From assembly GCF_023017165.1 (NCBI RefSeq), contig NZ_JALKBW010000001.1, positions 186,001 to 250,000 of the forward strand: DNA of 64,000 bases. The letters are read 5' to 3'. This stretch comes from Gordonia alkaliphila (lineage in GTDB: Bacteria > Actinomycetota > Actinomycetes > Mycobacteriales > Mycobacteriaceae). Below the pieces are notes generated by a model. The model did no database searches. It saw only the letters and a list, made by a program, of their open reading frames with translations, and was not told where the DNA came from. Shown piece by piece: positions 20,201 to 29,985 of this stretch; the first letter of the stretch is position 1; each line of letters opens with the position of its first letter. Made by a program: the position numbers and the translations under genes.

Positions 20201-21697
20201 TCAGCGCTTGTAGACCTTCGCGCCGGCCAGAATGTTCCAGGTGATGTATCCGTTCTGGAAGTCCTGCCGGCGTCCGAATCCACTGGCATACTCGTCCGAC
20301 GTCGGGAAACCCAGCGCAGCATCGTACACCTGCAGAATGCCGCCGAACACCGCGTGCGCGCCGGTAGCGGCGGACCAGAAGACCAGCGCTTCGCCATTGG
20401 GTCCGGCACGCTGCTGGCCGTTGGCGAAGGGACCCGCCGCACACGCCAGGCCACGTCGCAGGTAATCGCCGACCGGACGCGGAGACCAGAATGTTCCCTT
20501 CGCCGAATGAAACCCGGCGCCCTCCAAGTACTCCTTGGAGGTGCAGTTCTGGGTGAGGCTGTACGCGGGCGTCAAGGCGTCTTGCGCCGGGAACGCCGTG
20601 AACCGCGATTCGATAGCGGCGGCCGGGAGACCGCTCCGGACCAGTTCGGCGACAGCGGTCGCGGCGGGTTTGCGTCCGAAGTCCGAGCGCAGGAGGCCGA
20701 AACTATCCTCCGCGTTCGCCGAACCGGTCCTCTTGTCGATCGCCGAGAAGAGATACAGTTGCCCGGCCCACGGCAGAGAACGCCAGGCCCCGATCATGTC
20801 CAGGATGATCCGCTGCTGTTGGTCCTCCGACTTGCCCTGCTTCGTCGGGGCACCGAACTCGGTCACCAGGACCTTCTTCGCCGCATCGCCGCGTTCGACC
20901 ATCATCCGCCGGATACTGGCCAGGTACTGGGTCGGCCGTTGCGGCCAGCCGCCGTCGTCGGTAAACGCCGTCGGGTAACTGTAGGGGTGAATGGACAAGG
21001 CATCGAAGTACGCCCGCCCGCCGTTATCGTAGATGCCCTGGACGAAGGTGACGGGGTCGATCGTGCCGTTCGTGTTCGCCACGAATGCCACGGCGCCGGC
21101 GACAACGGCCGCCTCCGGCGCCGCCGCCTTGATCTGCGGGTAGGCGGCCTTCAGCAGTGCCGTGTACACGCTGGCGTTCGGTGGTTTGAAGAACATCGCG
21201 GCGTTGGGTTCGTTCCAGATCTCGTACCCGGCGACACGGTCCCCGTAATGTGCGGCGACAGCGCGGGCGTAGGCTCCGAAGTCGGCTGGTCTCGCCGGGG
21301 CGGACATCAGGTTAGAATACCCGGCCCCGCCAGCCCATTTCGGTGTGTAGTCGAGGATGCCCAGGACAGCCAATCCGTGGGCACGCGCGCTGTTCACCAC
21401 CCGGTCGGTCTTCGTCCAGTCGAACGATCCCTGTTTCGGCTCCACCATGGGCCACGGCAGATCGATCCGGACCGACTGCAGCCCTAGACTCTTCATCTCA
21501 GCGAAAACCCGGTTCACCTTGTCAGCGGAGTAGTCGAGCACCTCCGCGCCGGTGGACACGCCGAGTTGCCGAGAGTCCTCCAATACCGCTGAGCCAGGCG
21601 ATGCCGCCGACCGCGGCGCCTCCACCGCCGTTCCGACGAGGCCTGCACCGAGAACGACGCAGACACTCAGCACGCTGATAATCGCTGATGTACGCAC
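20201..21697 (-). CDS. secreted glycoside hydrolase with LGFP repeat tail
   Basis: An amino-terminal signal peptide (hydrophobic residues 5-30) leads into a TIM-barrel glycosidase of the GH5/GH39-like clan. The acid/base glutamate is in EIWNEPN near residue 163, and the likely nucleophile is in LVTEFGAPT near residue 280. The last 90 residues contain an LGFP repeat (ALGFPTSDEYASGFGRRQDF) of the type that attaches proteins to the mycolate-containing envelope. It probably trims or releases the polysaccharide made by this locus. GTG 21697 immediately follows the TGA of the upstream acyltransferase gene, so it is the last gene of a tightly packed operon. Confidence 0.82.
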   Translation of the reverse strand: MRTSAIISVLSVCVVLGAGLVGTAVEAPRSAASPGSAVLEDSRQLGVSTGAEVLDYSADKVNRVFAEMKSLGLQSVRIDLPWPMVEPKQGSFDWTKTDRVVNSARAHGLAVLGILDYTPKWAGGAGYSNLMSAPARPADFGAYARAVAAHYGDRVAGYEIWNEPNAAMFFKPPNASVYTALLKAAYPQIKAAAPEAAVVAGAVAFVANTNGTIDPVTFVQGIYDNGGRAYFDALSIHPYSYPTAFTDDGGWPQRPTQYLASIRRMMVERGDAAKKVLVTEFGAPTKQGKSEDQQQRIILDMIGAWRSLPWAGQLYLFSAIDKRTGSANAEDSFGLLRSDFGRKPAATAVAELVRSGLPAAAIESRFTAFPAQDALTPAYSLTQNCTSKEYLEGAGFHSAKGTFWSPRPVGDYLRRGLACAAGPFANGQQRAGPNGEALVFWSAATGAHAVFGGILQVYDAALGFPTSDEYASGFGRRQDFQNGYITWNILAGAKVYKR

Positions 21698-22999
21698 TCA
21701 ACTCCTCACGATCGTCGGCCATCCATTCGGCCTGCGCTTGAACTCACAGCGTAGAGCTGGCGCTTCCACCAGACGATACGTGACTTCACTGAGCAGAATT
21801 GTCGGAATGAGGACGATTGCCGCACTAATGGCGAGACCGGAGATCGAGTCGTCGCCATACCAGCCCATCCGCCGGGTGAACAACAGGACCGGGTAGTGCC
21901 AGAGGTAGATGCTGAGCGAGATGGTACCCAGCCGATAGAAGTATCGAGAGTCGATGGCGTTCGACAGCCACGAAGTCCGACCGGCGGCGAAGGGGCTAGT
22001 GATGAAAATGATGATGCCCATCGACAGCGCCGACAGCGCCATGTTGTCGAATCTGGTGTGCAGGTCACGCAGTGTCAGCAGCACCGGGACCAGGCCGATC
22101 ATCATAACGACGGCACCAACCCGCAACCAGCCGATCGTCTTACGCCCGGGCTTGCCGGCACTGATCGCCAGGAAGACCACCGAAGCGAGCATGCCAAAAG
22201 CGAAGGTGTCGGCAAGCACCAGGAAGCTGCGGCTCAATACCGCGATCCAGGTCGGTCCGAAGCCGTTCTCGACGGCACCGATACCGCCGTGCGCCGCGGA
22301 CAGCCGGTCGGCGACGTACTTGCCGACCGAGCTCAATGCGATGAGGAGAATCGGCGGAACGAGGACGATCCACGCCTTGGGCATCGAGGTCCGGCGGGCG
22401 AGCATCCACAGCAGCCAGCCGGAGATGGGCAGCGACAGATAGAAGCTCAGCTCGAGCGTCAACGACCACGCCGGGCTGATCCCGGTCTGCATGTACTGCG
22501 GGAACAGTGACGCGGTGAGACTGAGCTGGCTCAGGAGCATCGGCGGATCGGTGATCATGCCGACACCGAGTCCGAAGTCCCCGGTGGCCTTCTGCTGCGC
22601 CGTGGCGATCAGCTGATTCTCCAGATAACTGGCCTGAAACAGGAAATTCACCAACAGGAAGATGACGATGTAGCCCGGGAAGATCCGGAAGAACCGCCGA
22701 TTGGCGTACCTCTTCATATCGGGCATCGGCTTGTGTGTCATGAAGCGAGCGGCGAACTGAAGGTAGAGTAGGAAGCCTGAGGCGGCGAAGAACAGGTTGA
22801 GCGCCAGCCCCAGCGGCCAGAGCCGGAGCTCGGTACCGGTGATCGGCGCATTCATCTGCGCCACATGGCCGAAGGCGACACCCATGCAACCAAGACCCCG
22901 AAGGCCTTCGACGCCGGGGATCCGCTTGTCGCTGTCCTTCGCACCCGGAACCAGGACGTCGTGGATGGCCTTGGCCCGTTCGATGATCTGAGTGCTCAT
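21698..22999 (-). CDS. membrane acyltransferase 3 family protein
   Basis: This 433-residue integral membrane protein has about ten hydrophobic segments. It carries the conserved EGLRGLGCMGVAFGH block near residue 30, including the arginine and histidine typical of acyltransferase family 3. Members O-acylate extracellular sugars or glycolipids. ATG 22999 overlaps the upstream polymerase gene stop (ATGA); the open frame continues upstream but overlaps that gene. In this operon it probably adds acetyl or another acyl group to the repeat unit. Confidence 0.88.
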   Translation of the reverse strand: MSTQIIERAKAIHDVLVPGAKDSDKRIPGVEGLRGLGCMGVAFGHVAQMNAPITGTELRLWPLGLALNLFFAASGFLLYLQFAARFMTHKPMPDMKRYANRRFFRIFPGYIVIFLLVNFLFQASYLENQLIATAQQKATGDFGLGVGMITDPPMLLSQLSLTASLFPQYMQTGISPAWSLTLELSFYLSLPISGWLLWMLARRTSMPKAWIVLVPPILLIALSSVGKYVADRLSAAHGGIGAVENGFGPTWIAVLSRSFLVLADTFAFGMLASVVFLAISAGKPGRKTIGWLRVGAVVMMIGLVPVLLTLRDLHTRFDNMALSALSMGIIIFITSPFAAGRTSWLSNAIDSRYFYRLGTISLSIYLWHYPVLLFTRRMGWYGDDSISGLAISAAIVLIPTILLSEVTYRLVEAPALRCEFKRRPNGWPTIVRS

Positions 23000-24453
23000 G
23001 CGACTCCCTGCGTCGTCGACGTCCCCCGCTTTTCGGGATCGTCCGTCGGATTGCTGGTTCGGGCTTTCATCGCCGGATCTCTGGCCGCCTGGATCAGGAT
23101 CGCGACTAGGAAGCTGTAGACGAGAGTGACCATCGGTACGATCACGATCGGGAAGTCGAGCTGGATCGCGATGCCGTTGAGCGCGGCGAAGCCGGCCCCG
23201 ACCGCGGCGAGACGGAAGCTGTCCGCGCGGAGCATCCGGAAGCTGAGCACCAGTCCGCCCAGGATGACCGCCACGAAGGCCAAGAAGACCAGAAGTCCGC
23301 CGCGGTAGAAGGTGAGCAGCGGGGTATTGGCCACGAAGTTGACGGTGTAGCCCCACTCCTGGCTGAAGAACTCCGGCCGCCCCCAGCCGACGCCGAAGAT
23401 CCAGTGTCCGTCCATGTAGCCGGTGAACCGTTCGTAGGCGTTCATGCGCTCGAAGGCGCCGGAGTCCTGCGCCGAACCGGTGTCGAGCAGGCGCCGAGCG
23501 ATCGTGTCGTCACTGAGAAGGACGAGTAGGCCGACGGCCATCGTCCCGAAGGCGAGGATTCGCGCGCCGACGGGCAGCTTGCTGAGCACCAACAACAGCA
23601 ACAGGCCCGCAATCACCGTGAACATGGCCGACCGGCTGAGGGTGAGCGCGATCGCGGTACCGATGATCGCCGCACACAGGACGGCGAACGACGTCCGGAA
23701 GGTGTAGACGACCGCGATCAACCCGATCACCAGGAACAGACCGGCGATATTCGGTTCGATGTAGGTGCCGGCCAACCGGACTGCACCGCGTTGACCGTTC
23801 TCGACGAAATAGCGGGTCGTCTCGTCAGTCACCCGATAGCCCATGCGAGCCATGATCTTGTCGCCGCCCAGGTCCTGAAAACTGAGGATCGCGATCGCCG
23901 CCCCGGCCGTCACCCCGATCCCGAACCATCGGACGGTCAGCAGGAAGACATCTCGGGGCAATCGGACCAGCGGAATCACGATCGCCGCCGCGAACACCCA
24001 GCGGATGAGGGTCGTGATGTCGAGCGCGTGTGAGTTGGTGGCGACCGCCGACACGATCGACAGTGCGACGAAGGCCGAGTAGGCGACCTCCAGCCCGGAG
24101 ATCGCCGACACCGCATGCGGGATCAGGAAGGCAGCAACGTACACGGCGGCGCCCAGGATGAAGACCACCGGCAGTGGAAGACCCGGAAACTGCATAAACG
24201 GGAAGCCGCCCAAGACGAAGGCGAAGGCGTACGGAATCCACCGGCTGAACAGGATGCAGCCGGTGAGCCCGACGACCGCGCCAGCCGTCAGAACCACCAC
24301 TTCTCGGTAGCCCTCGACCAGGCCCCATGCGGCGATCAGCGCCACCGCCGCGAAGAGAACCGCCAAACCGATCCAGTGCGCATTCCCGGCGATACGCCGA
24401 CGACGGGCCTGCGGGATCTCCGCAGCCCGGTTCTCTGGAAGCGTTGCCGTCAC
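22996..24453 (-). CDS. O-antigen ligase/polymerase-like membrane protein (Wzy type)
   Basis: The 485-residue protein has about twelve hydrophobic segments and a large extracytoplasmic loop near the carboxyl end (around NAYERFTGYMDGHWIFGVGW), as in O-antigen polymerases and ligases. It likely joins repeat units on the outer face of the membrane. GTG 24453 overlaps the upstream glycosyltransferase stop (GTGA) and has a GGAGGTGGG site. Sequence does not distinguish polymerase from ligase; the flippase and Wzz gene nearby favour polymerase. Confidence 0.82.
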   Translation of the reverse strand: MTATLPENRAAEIPQARRRRIAGNAHWIGLAVLFAAVALIAAWGLVEGYREVVVLTAGAVVGLTGCILFSRWIPYAFAFVLGGFPFMQFPGLPLPVVFILGAAVYVAAFLIPHAVSAISGLEVAYSAFVALSIVSAVATNSHALDITTLIRWVFAAAIVIPLVRLPRDVFLLTVRWFGIGVTAGAAIAILSFQDLGGDKIMARMGYRVTDETTRYFVENGQRGAVRLAGTYIEPNIAGLFLVIGLIAVVYTFRTSFAVLCAAIIGTAIALTLSRSAMFTVIAGLLLLLVLSKLPVGARILAFGTMAVGLLVLLSDDTIARRLLDTGSAQDSGAFERMNAYERFTGYMDGHWIFGVGWGRPEFFSQEWGYTVNFVANTPLLTFYRGGLLVFLAFVAVILGGLVLSFRMLRADSFRLAAVGAGFAALNGIAIQLDFPIVIVPMVTLVYSFLVAILIQAARDPAMKARTSNPTDDPEKRGTSTTQGVA

Positions 24454-25574
24454 ATGCCCACCTCCACCCGACCCGAGTCGAGCCATGCCTCCACGATTCG
24501 ATGGGGTTCGCCGTCGTCCCAGCGGGCGCGATTGGCCTCGTAGAGTCGGCGCGATTCGCGATCCGCCGCCGCCGCGTCCTGCAGATACTCGCTGGCCCGC
24601 TCGACGAGTTCGTCGTCGGTTTCGGCTGCTTCCACGCCGAGTACCTCCCCGTGGTCACCGAGGGCCTCCGCCGTGCCCAGGAAGGGAAGCCCGCGTGAGG
24701 CCGCCTCTAGCAGCTTGACCCGCACCCCGCCACCAGTGGCGATCGGCGCGATCATCGCGCGGCAGTCCGCCAGGAGCGCTGCGAGGTCCGGCACGAAACC
24801 CGTCACGACGACGCCCTCGGGCGTCTCGTCGAGCGTGTCGGAGCCCTTGCCGACCAGGTAGAGCCGAGCGTCGGGGACCGCGGCCCGGACACGCGGCCAC
24901 AGCCGCAGCAGTCGTTGCGCAGCCTCGGCATTCGGTGGCCAGGTCCGGTCGCCGAGAAAGACCAGGTTCGGCCCCCCGTCCGCGACGTCGATCCGGTCGG
25001 CCGGCGGCAGTGTCAACGGCAGCCAGTGCACCTGCCCGACACCGGCGGCCCGGTACCGATCGCGGTCGGCCTTGTCGAAGGTCGCCACCGAGTCCGCACT
25101 CTGCGCCACCCGGTACTCATCGCGGTCGATCCGCCGCGCCTCGGACCTCAGAAGCCGGGATCTGGTCGATCGCCACACCAGAGATTCGGAGACGTGAGTG
25201 TTCACGTGCAGGCGGGCACTGTGCCGGGCCGCCGAGCGCAAGAACGACTCTGCCATGTAACTGTGCTCGGCGACGAACTCCGCCGATCCGCTGCTCTCGA
25301 TCGCTCGGATCAGTTCGGGCGAATCGAACCGCGCGTGCACCAGACTGCGACCGGAGCGCAGACTCGACGTAAGCAGGCTGAATCGCGAGACGGGCGGCTT
25401 CGGGACCCTGATGACGTCCCCGTCCGAAACGCCTTTCGTCGACAAGGCGATGGCGCGCACCGGCCGGCTCTCGCGCGCCAGATTCATCACCAATCGGGTC
25501 ATCGTGACGTCTCCGCCTGCGTCGTGCACCGGGTCCTTGGACAGCAAGAAGACAGTACTCTTCAACAGTGTCAC
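24450..25574 (-). CDS. glycosyltransferase, GT4-like
   Basis: This 374-residue protein has two Rossmann-like halves. The carboxyl half holds NLVFLGDRTWPPNAEAA (start of the nucleotide-sugar domain), ARLYLVGKGSD, and the GGVRVKLLEAASRGLPF stretch with the conserved glutamate pocket of GT4 enzymes. It should be cytoplasmic and add one sugar to the lipid-linked repeat unit; donor and acceptor are unknown. GTG 25574 overlaps the upstream flippase stop. Confidence 0.88.
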   Translation of the reverse strand: MTLLKSTVFLLSKDPVHDAGGDVTMTRLVMNLARESRPVRAIALSTKGVSDGDVIRVPKPPVSRFSLLTSSLRSGRSLVHARFDSPELIRAIESSGSAEFVAEHSYMAESFLRSAARHSARLHVNTHVSESLVWRSTRSRLLRSEARRIDRDEYRVAQSADSVATFDKADRDRYRAAGVGQVHWLPLTLPPADRIDVADGGPNLVFLGDRTWPPNAEAAQRLLRLWPRVRAAVPDARLYLVGKGSDTLDETPEGVVVTGFVPDLAALLADCRAMIAPIATGGGVRVKLLEAASRGLPFLGTAEALGDHGEVLGVEAAETDDELVERASEYLQDAAAADRESRRLYEANRARWDDGEPHRIVEAWLDSGRVEVGM

Positions 25575-26782
25575 TCCGCCGTCCCCACCTTCCGATCCGC
25601 AGGAGATGATTCAACCCCGCCCCGCGGGTCGGCGACAATTGTAGCCGACCGCCGCATGAGCCGAAGATACGCAGCGAGGAGCGTGAGCTCCGCCACGGAG
25701 CAGGCGATACCGGCGCCGGTGGCGTTCCAGCCCAGTGCGACGGCCACACCGACTAGCCCGAGTTTGAGCGGCAGGATCGGAAGCGCCCAGGTGAACCGCT
25801 CCACATCCCGGCGCTGTGCGTACATGATGATCGCGAGCACGCTCGTCATCGAACGGCCGAACACGAAGGGACTGAGTGCGAGCATCGCCCATCCCGTCGG
25901 AGACGGCAACGGCGACAGGACCACTGCGGCGCCGACAGCGGCGAGAAGCGCCGCAGAGGCCAATGAGATCGCCGCGACCCGCCGCATCGGCGGCCAGGAA
26001 CCCCGGACTCCGTCGGCGAAGCGCAACCGCTCATGGAAGGTCTGGCCGTAGGCCTGCGCCGGGACGACCAGCGCCCACGCGGTCACCGAAGCCAGGGAGT
26101 AGTAGCCGGCAACGGTGCTGTTCGTCAGCATGCCGAGCAACAACAGGTCACCCTGCATGTTCGCGGCGTTGACCAGGGCTTCACCGGCCAGGAGTGACGA
26201 CTCCTTGAGCCCTCCCGGGAACCGGGGGCGCGCCGCCGGCAGGGTGAACCAAGAGACCGCGATGACGATCGCCCAGGGGATCGAGTAGGACGCGGCGACG
26301 AGAGTGATCGAGGGATCCTGCACCAGGAACAGGACCGCACCACCGGTGACGACGCTGGACACCTGCCGCACCGTGTCCATCCGGTTCACCAGATGAGGGT
26401 GGCCCTTGCGGAGTCGGTACGCCTTGAGCGCGTTGAAGGTGATCTCTCCACCCGCGACGATCAGGGCGTATCCCGCGATGAACGACACCGAGACGAGCAG
26501 ATAGCCGACCACGGCGATCGCCGTACCGGTGATGACCCGGGTGAAGCGCTCGGCCCGGAAGGTGTCGTCGTCGACCCGGATGGATCGGACGATGAACGGG
26601 CTCTCCAGCGGAGTGGCGATCAGCGGCGCGATGGCCACCGCCATGGCGTACAGACCGTATTGGGAGACACCGAGCCGGTAGTTCAGCGCCGCGATCCAGA
26701 GCAGACCGATTCCACGCCCTCCGTACACCCACAGCGCGGCCAGCGCGGCGCGGAGGAGGGAGGAATCGATCCGAAGCTTCAT
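25571..26782 (-). CDS. polysaccharide flippase, Wzx/MATE-like
   Basis: This 403-residue membrane protein with about twelve hydrophobic segments resembles the lipopolysaccharide/exopolysaccharide flippases. It begins with a short positive helix (MKLRIDSSLLRAALAALWVY) and a YGLYAMAVAIAPLIATPLES segment typical of Wzx. It should move undecaprenyl-linked repeat units to the outer face. ATG 26782 overlaps the upstream glycosyltransferase stop (ATGA). Its place between two glycosyltransferases and beside the polymerase is the usual Wzx/Wzy context. Confidence 0.85.
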   Translation of the reverse strand: MKLRIDSSLLRAALAALWVYGGRGIGLLWIAALNYRLGVSQYGLYAMAVAIAPLIATPLESPFIVRSIRVDDDTFRAERFTRVITGTAIAVVGYLLVSVSFIAGYALIVAGGEITFNALKAYRLRKGHPHLVNRMDTVRQVSSVVTGGAVLFLVQDPSITLVAASYSIPWAIVIAVSWFTLPAARPRFPGGLKESSLLAGEALVNAANMQGDLLLLGMLTNSTVAGYYSLASVTAWALVVPAQAYGQTFHERLRFADGVRGSWPPMRRVAAISLASAALLAAVGAAVVLSPLPSPTGWAMLALSPFVFGRSMTSVLAIIMYAQRRDVERFTWALPILPLKLGLVGVAVALGWNATGAGIACSVAELTLLAAYLRLMRRSATIVADPRGGVESSPADRKVGTAE

Positions 26783-27882
26783 CGGGTGCCGGACGAGAGC
26801 AGGCGAACCCACTCCGCCAGATACGGCTGGACGGTCTGGTCGATGCCGGCACGCTCGGCGAATCCGCTGACGCCGGCGGTCAGCGCACGCAGTCGCACCC
26901 CATCACCGATGACGTCCGCGGCCACCGCGGCCAGGTCGCCGATCTCGCCGCGAACCGGGATGATCCCGTCTGTCTCCGGATAATCGGCCAGCGCGCCGTA
27001 GCCGCTGCAGACAACCGGCGTACGGTACGCGATCGCGCGCATCAGCACGCCGGAGGCCGGGTAGACGGTGCCGTAATGGCTGCGCTTGTCGTAGGGCAGC
27101 AGCATCGCCCGGATCGACGAGAAGAAGGCATCTTCGGCCGCACCGTCGACGGGTCCCAGGATCTCGACACCGTCGACCGGGGCGAGATTCTCCGTACCGC
27201 GCCCGGCCACCCGGATGGCGATGCTCGGGTCGAGTGTCTCCCGCAATGCCACGAGCTGGTCAAAACCCTTGCCCTTGTAGACGTGACCGAACAGGCCGAC
27301 GGCGAGCGGACGTTCCGCCGGCGCCGGGATCGGCGGCCGCTCGGGAACGTGGTGCTCGGTCTCGATGATCCGCGCCCGCGGAAAGCGGCGGCGGGTCTCC
27401 CGCGCACCGGCACCGGTCATCACGAACAGGCTCGAATCGCCGATCACCCGCCGCTGCACCGCCGCCATGACCGGCTGCACCGGGTAGTGCAGTCCGTGAT
27501 GCAGCAGGGTCCGGTTCGCCACTCCCCTGGTGCGCAACGGCCACCACACCGGCCACGGCGCATCGTGCACGGTGCCGGTGACCGGTGCCGGACGTGCCGA
27601 CGGAACCGTCCAAAAGGGGACCACGGCCCCTCCGCTGAGCTCGAAGTGCACCACCGTCGAGCCGCTGGGCCCGGCACCGACCAACTGCGCCAGTGCCAAC
27701 CTCCCCTGCCGGATATCGTGTGCCGTGGACTCCCCGGGCGGCCCGTGGCGCAGCGTTTCCACCGTCCCGAAGTACGGGGCGACTGCACCGAGGAATTCGT
27801 CTGCGAAGTCGCCGATACCGCTCACCCCCGACTCGGCGGCGACGTAGATCAGGCGCTTGTGCGCCAGCAGGTCATGGTTCAC
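26779..27882 (-). CDS. glycosyltransferase, GT4-like
   Basis: This 367-residue protein ends with a GT4-type carboxyl domain: PLAVGLFGHVYKGKGFDQL near residue 180, IAIRVAGRGTEN, and YPASGVLMRAIAYRTPVVCS with the acceptor-side helix. It should add a sugar in the cytoplasm. GTG 27882 (VNHDLLAHK) has an AGGAA site five bases upstream; the longer start at 27897 is TTG with no clear site. The stop overlaps the flippase start. The preceding acetyltransferase ends 21 bases upstream. Confidence 0.85.
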   Translation of the reverse strand: MNHDLLAHKRLIYVAAESGVSGIGDFADEFLGAVAPYFGTVETLRHGPPGESTAHDIRQGRLALAQLVGAGPSGSTVVHFELSGGAVVPFWTVPSARPAPVTGTVHDAPWPVWWPLRTRGVANRTLLHHGLHYPVQPVMAAVQRRVIGDSSLFVMTGAGARETRRRFPRARIIETEHHVPERPPIPAPAERPLAVGLFGHVYKGKGFDQLVALRETLDPSIAIRVAGRGTENLAPVDGVEILGPVDGAAEDAFFSSIRAMLLPYDKRSHYGTVYPASGVLMRAIAYRTPVVCSGYGALADYPETDGIIPVRGEIGDLAAVAADVIGDGVRLRALTAGVSGFAERAGIDQTVQPYLAEWVRLLSSGTR

Positions 27883-27903
27883 GTGGATTCCTGGCAAGTG
27901 CGC

Positions 27904-28467
27904 TCAGTAGAGAACGGGACGGTACTTCGGGTCGTAGGTCAGGTTCGACCTCCGCATCCCGCGATGCTTGGCCGGCACACCCGCGACGATCTCGAGTTCG
28001 CCGACGTCCTGACGCACCAGGGAGCACGCACCGACGACCGCACCGCGGCCGATGGTCACCCCGCACAACACCGTGGCACGGCTCGCGATCCACGCATGAT
28101 CACCGATGTGGATCGGCTTCTCGACCGACTCGAAGTCATCGGAATCGATCACATGGTAGGCCCCGATGAGATGGACGTCGCTGGCGATCACGACCGCGTC
28201 CTCGATGGTCAAGCCGCCACGCGCATCGAGAAGGCAGCGGGATCCGATCGACACTGAATCGCCGATGGTGAGCGAACGGATGTCGAGGACCGTGCAGCCG
28301 CGCATGACCGCAGAACCGGCACCGATGCTGGCACCCCAGAATCGCAGCCAATTCAGCCGGACGTGATGCGACGGGAAGTAGGTGATGAGCAGGTTGTATC
28401 CCTGCTGGCCGATGCGCAGGACGCCTTTGCGGCCCTTCTGCTTCAGATAAGCGACCTTCGACTCCAC
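27904..28467 (-). CDS. hexapeptide-repeat acyltransferase (WcaF/LacA-like)
   Basis: A left-handed beta helix is indicated by repeated hexapeptides from about residue 50 to 165 (for example TIGDSVSIGSRCLLDARGG and VTIGRGAVVGACS). The catalytic histidine may be in HVIDS or HAWIASRA. Such enzymes transfer acetyl groups to sugars. GTG 28467 has a GAGGAGGAG site; ATG 28488 forms a TGATG junction with the lipase stop and is the alternative. It belongs to the minus-strand polysaccharide operon. Confidence 0.85.
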   Translation of the reverse strand: MESKVAYLKQKGRKGVLRIGQQGYNLLITYFPSHHVRLNWLRFWGASIGAGSAVMRGCTVLDIRSLTIGDSVSIGSRCLLDARGGLTIEDAVVIASDVHLIGAYHVIDSDDFESVEKPIHIGDHAWIASRATVLCGVTIGRGAVVGACSLVRQDVGELEIVAGVPAKHRGMRRSNLTYDPKYRPVLY

Positions 28468-28487
28468 GTCTCCTCCTCGTACAACCA

Positions 28488-29729
28488 TCAGTTCTCGTGA
28501 GCGCGGCAGTCATCGGGGGCCGGATCACCGTCGACCCGATTCCGCAGCCACCGCTGAACCTGTCGATCGACGCCCTTCATGTCGTGGCCGGCATCCGCGG
28601 CGTAGATGGTGCTCACCGTCGATCCGAGGGCACACGCCTCCCGTACCGCCTTCTCCACCGAAGCCGGCGGGACGATCGGGTCCGCACCACCCCAGCCGAT
28701 GAGCATCGGCGCCGACGCTTTGTGCTGCGGCAGCCGGGTGGAGGCCAGCCAGTCTTGCAGAACGATCGCACTCTCCCTCGTGCGCGGCCCCAGGTCGTCC
28801 GCTGACAGGGCTGCCAGCAGGGCATCCTTGGCCGCGCCCTGCGGATCCGCGCATCCCGCCAGGACACTCAGAGAATCGATGGCCCGCGGACTCAGATAGT
28901 CCTCGAGCTTCGCCTTATCCGGATGTGACGAGCTGATGCTGATCGCGAGCATCGGTAGGTATGCGCGCTGCCGGGCTGACGCCTTCGTGCTCTCGAGTCC
29001 CGCGCCGAGACTCGTGAGATCGACCGGGGGCGAAATGCTCGCCGTGCCGAGCAGTTTCAGCTCAGGTGCGTATCGGGCGGCGAGTTCGTTCGCCGCCCAC
29101 GTCGCCTGCCCGCCAGCCGAACCGCCGGTTGCCACCCAGCGGGCGGACGCCTGCGGGTACAGCTGCCGGAGCGCGCGTACCGCGTCGATCACATTGTAAC
29201 CCGCGGTATCGGCCTCCAGATACGGATGCTTCCCCGGATCCCCGGGTCCGAGTCCCTGATAGTCGGGCACCGCCACTGCGTAGCCGAGTTTGAGGTACCG
29301 CAGAACCCCGGCCCCGTAGCCGCGCAGGTCGGGGAAATTGCTCGGGCCGCACCCGCTCATCGCACCCGTGGTACCGGGTGCGATGACGATCACTGGAAAG
29401 CCCCCGTTCGGGGGCTTCCCGGCTGGCGCGAAGAACGAGCCGCTGACCTCTGTCGGCGCCTGCGAGGCGCTGTTCGTGGAGCGATACCAGGCGCGCCTGC
29501 TGAGGTAGCGATCCGAGCGCAATGATCCGTCCAGTTGAAGGAAGCTCTCCGAGCTGACCAGCGACCCCGGTCCCGCCCCTTCGTAGTGCGTCGTCTCCGC
29601 AGGTGGAGCCTCGTCTTCAGCGGCCTCACCCGCGCAGGCGGAGAGTACCGCGACCAGCACCGCGGCGAGCAGGACCGCGCCTCGTGGCCGCCCATTGCGG
29701 GGGCCCGAGACGACCGGTGTCGTGCGCAT
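28488..29729 (-). CDS. secreted lipase/esterase lipoprotein
   Basis: A signal peptide ends in the lipobox LSAC near residue 32, so the mature enzyme should be membrane-anchored outside. It has an alpha/beta hydrolase core of the secretory lipase (LIP) family: the nucleophile elbow GGSAGG near residue 205, an oxyanion strand VIVIAPGTTG near residue 115, and a late histidine in DAGHDMKG. It may remove or transfer acyl groups on lipids or on the acylated polysaccharide. ATG 29729 follows an AGGAGG site, and it appears to be the first gene of the long minus-strand operon. Confidence 0.82.
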   Translation of the reverse strand: MRTTPVVSGPRNGRPRGAVLLAAVLVAVLSACAGEAAEDEAPPAETTHYEGAGPGSLVSSESFLQLDGSLRSDRYLSRRAWYRSTNSASQAPTEVSGSFFAPAGKPPNGGFPVIVIAPGTTGAMSGCGPSNFPDLRGYGAGVLRYLKLGYAVAVPDYQGLGPGDPGKHPYLEADTAGYNVIDAVRALRQLYPQASARWVATGGSAGGQATWAANELAARYAPELKLLGTASISPPVDLTSLGAGLESTKASARQRAYLPMLAISISSSHPDKAKLEDYLSPRAIDSLSVLAGCADPQGAAKDALLAALSADDLGPRTRESAIVLQDWLASTRLPQHKASAPMLIGWGGADPIVPPASVEKAVREACALGSTVSTIYAADAGHDMKGVDRQVQRWLRNRVDGDPAPDDCRAHEN

Positions 29730-29844
29730 GGCGCCTCCTGAACGTAGCCCGCCCGGGTGGCGGATGCCTGCACTGTACTAGGCCATCGGGACTCCTCGCC
29801 ACTTCGCATCTGCGGTGGATCGGGTGGCCCCGGAGTCCTTCGTT

Positions 29845-29873
29845 TTGTCCGCTTGGAGGACGCCGGGTACGAT
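29845..29873 (+). promoter_or_regulatory. sigma70-like promoter of the Wzz gene
   Basis: TTGTCC at 29845-29850 and TACGAT at 29868-29873 are separated by 17 bases, the ideal spacing. The implied start of transcription leaves a leader of about 105 bases before ATG 29986. The rest of the 256-base divergent region upstream of the lipase gene shows no further clear motif. Confidence 0.5.
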
Positions 29874-29985
29874 GGCGCGGCGGTGATGCGCCCAGACACG
29901 ACACCGTGGAGAGCTCTCCCGCCGGGTCGCGCCTATCGGCCGCACCGGCCCGGATCGACCGAACGAAGACGAGGAAGTACGCCTG

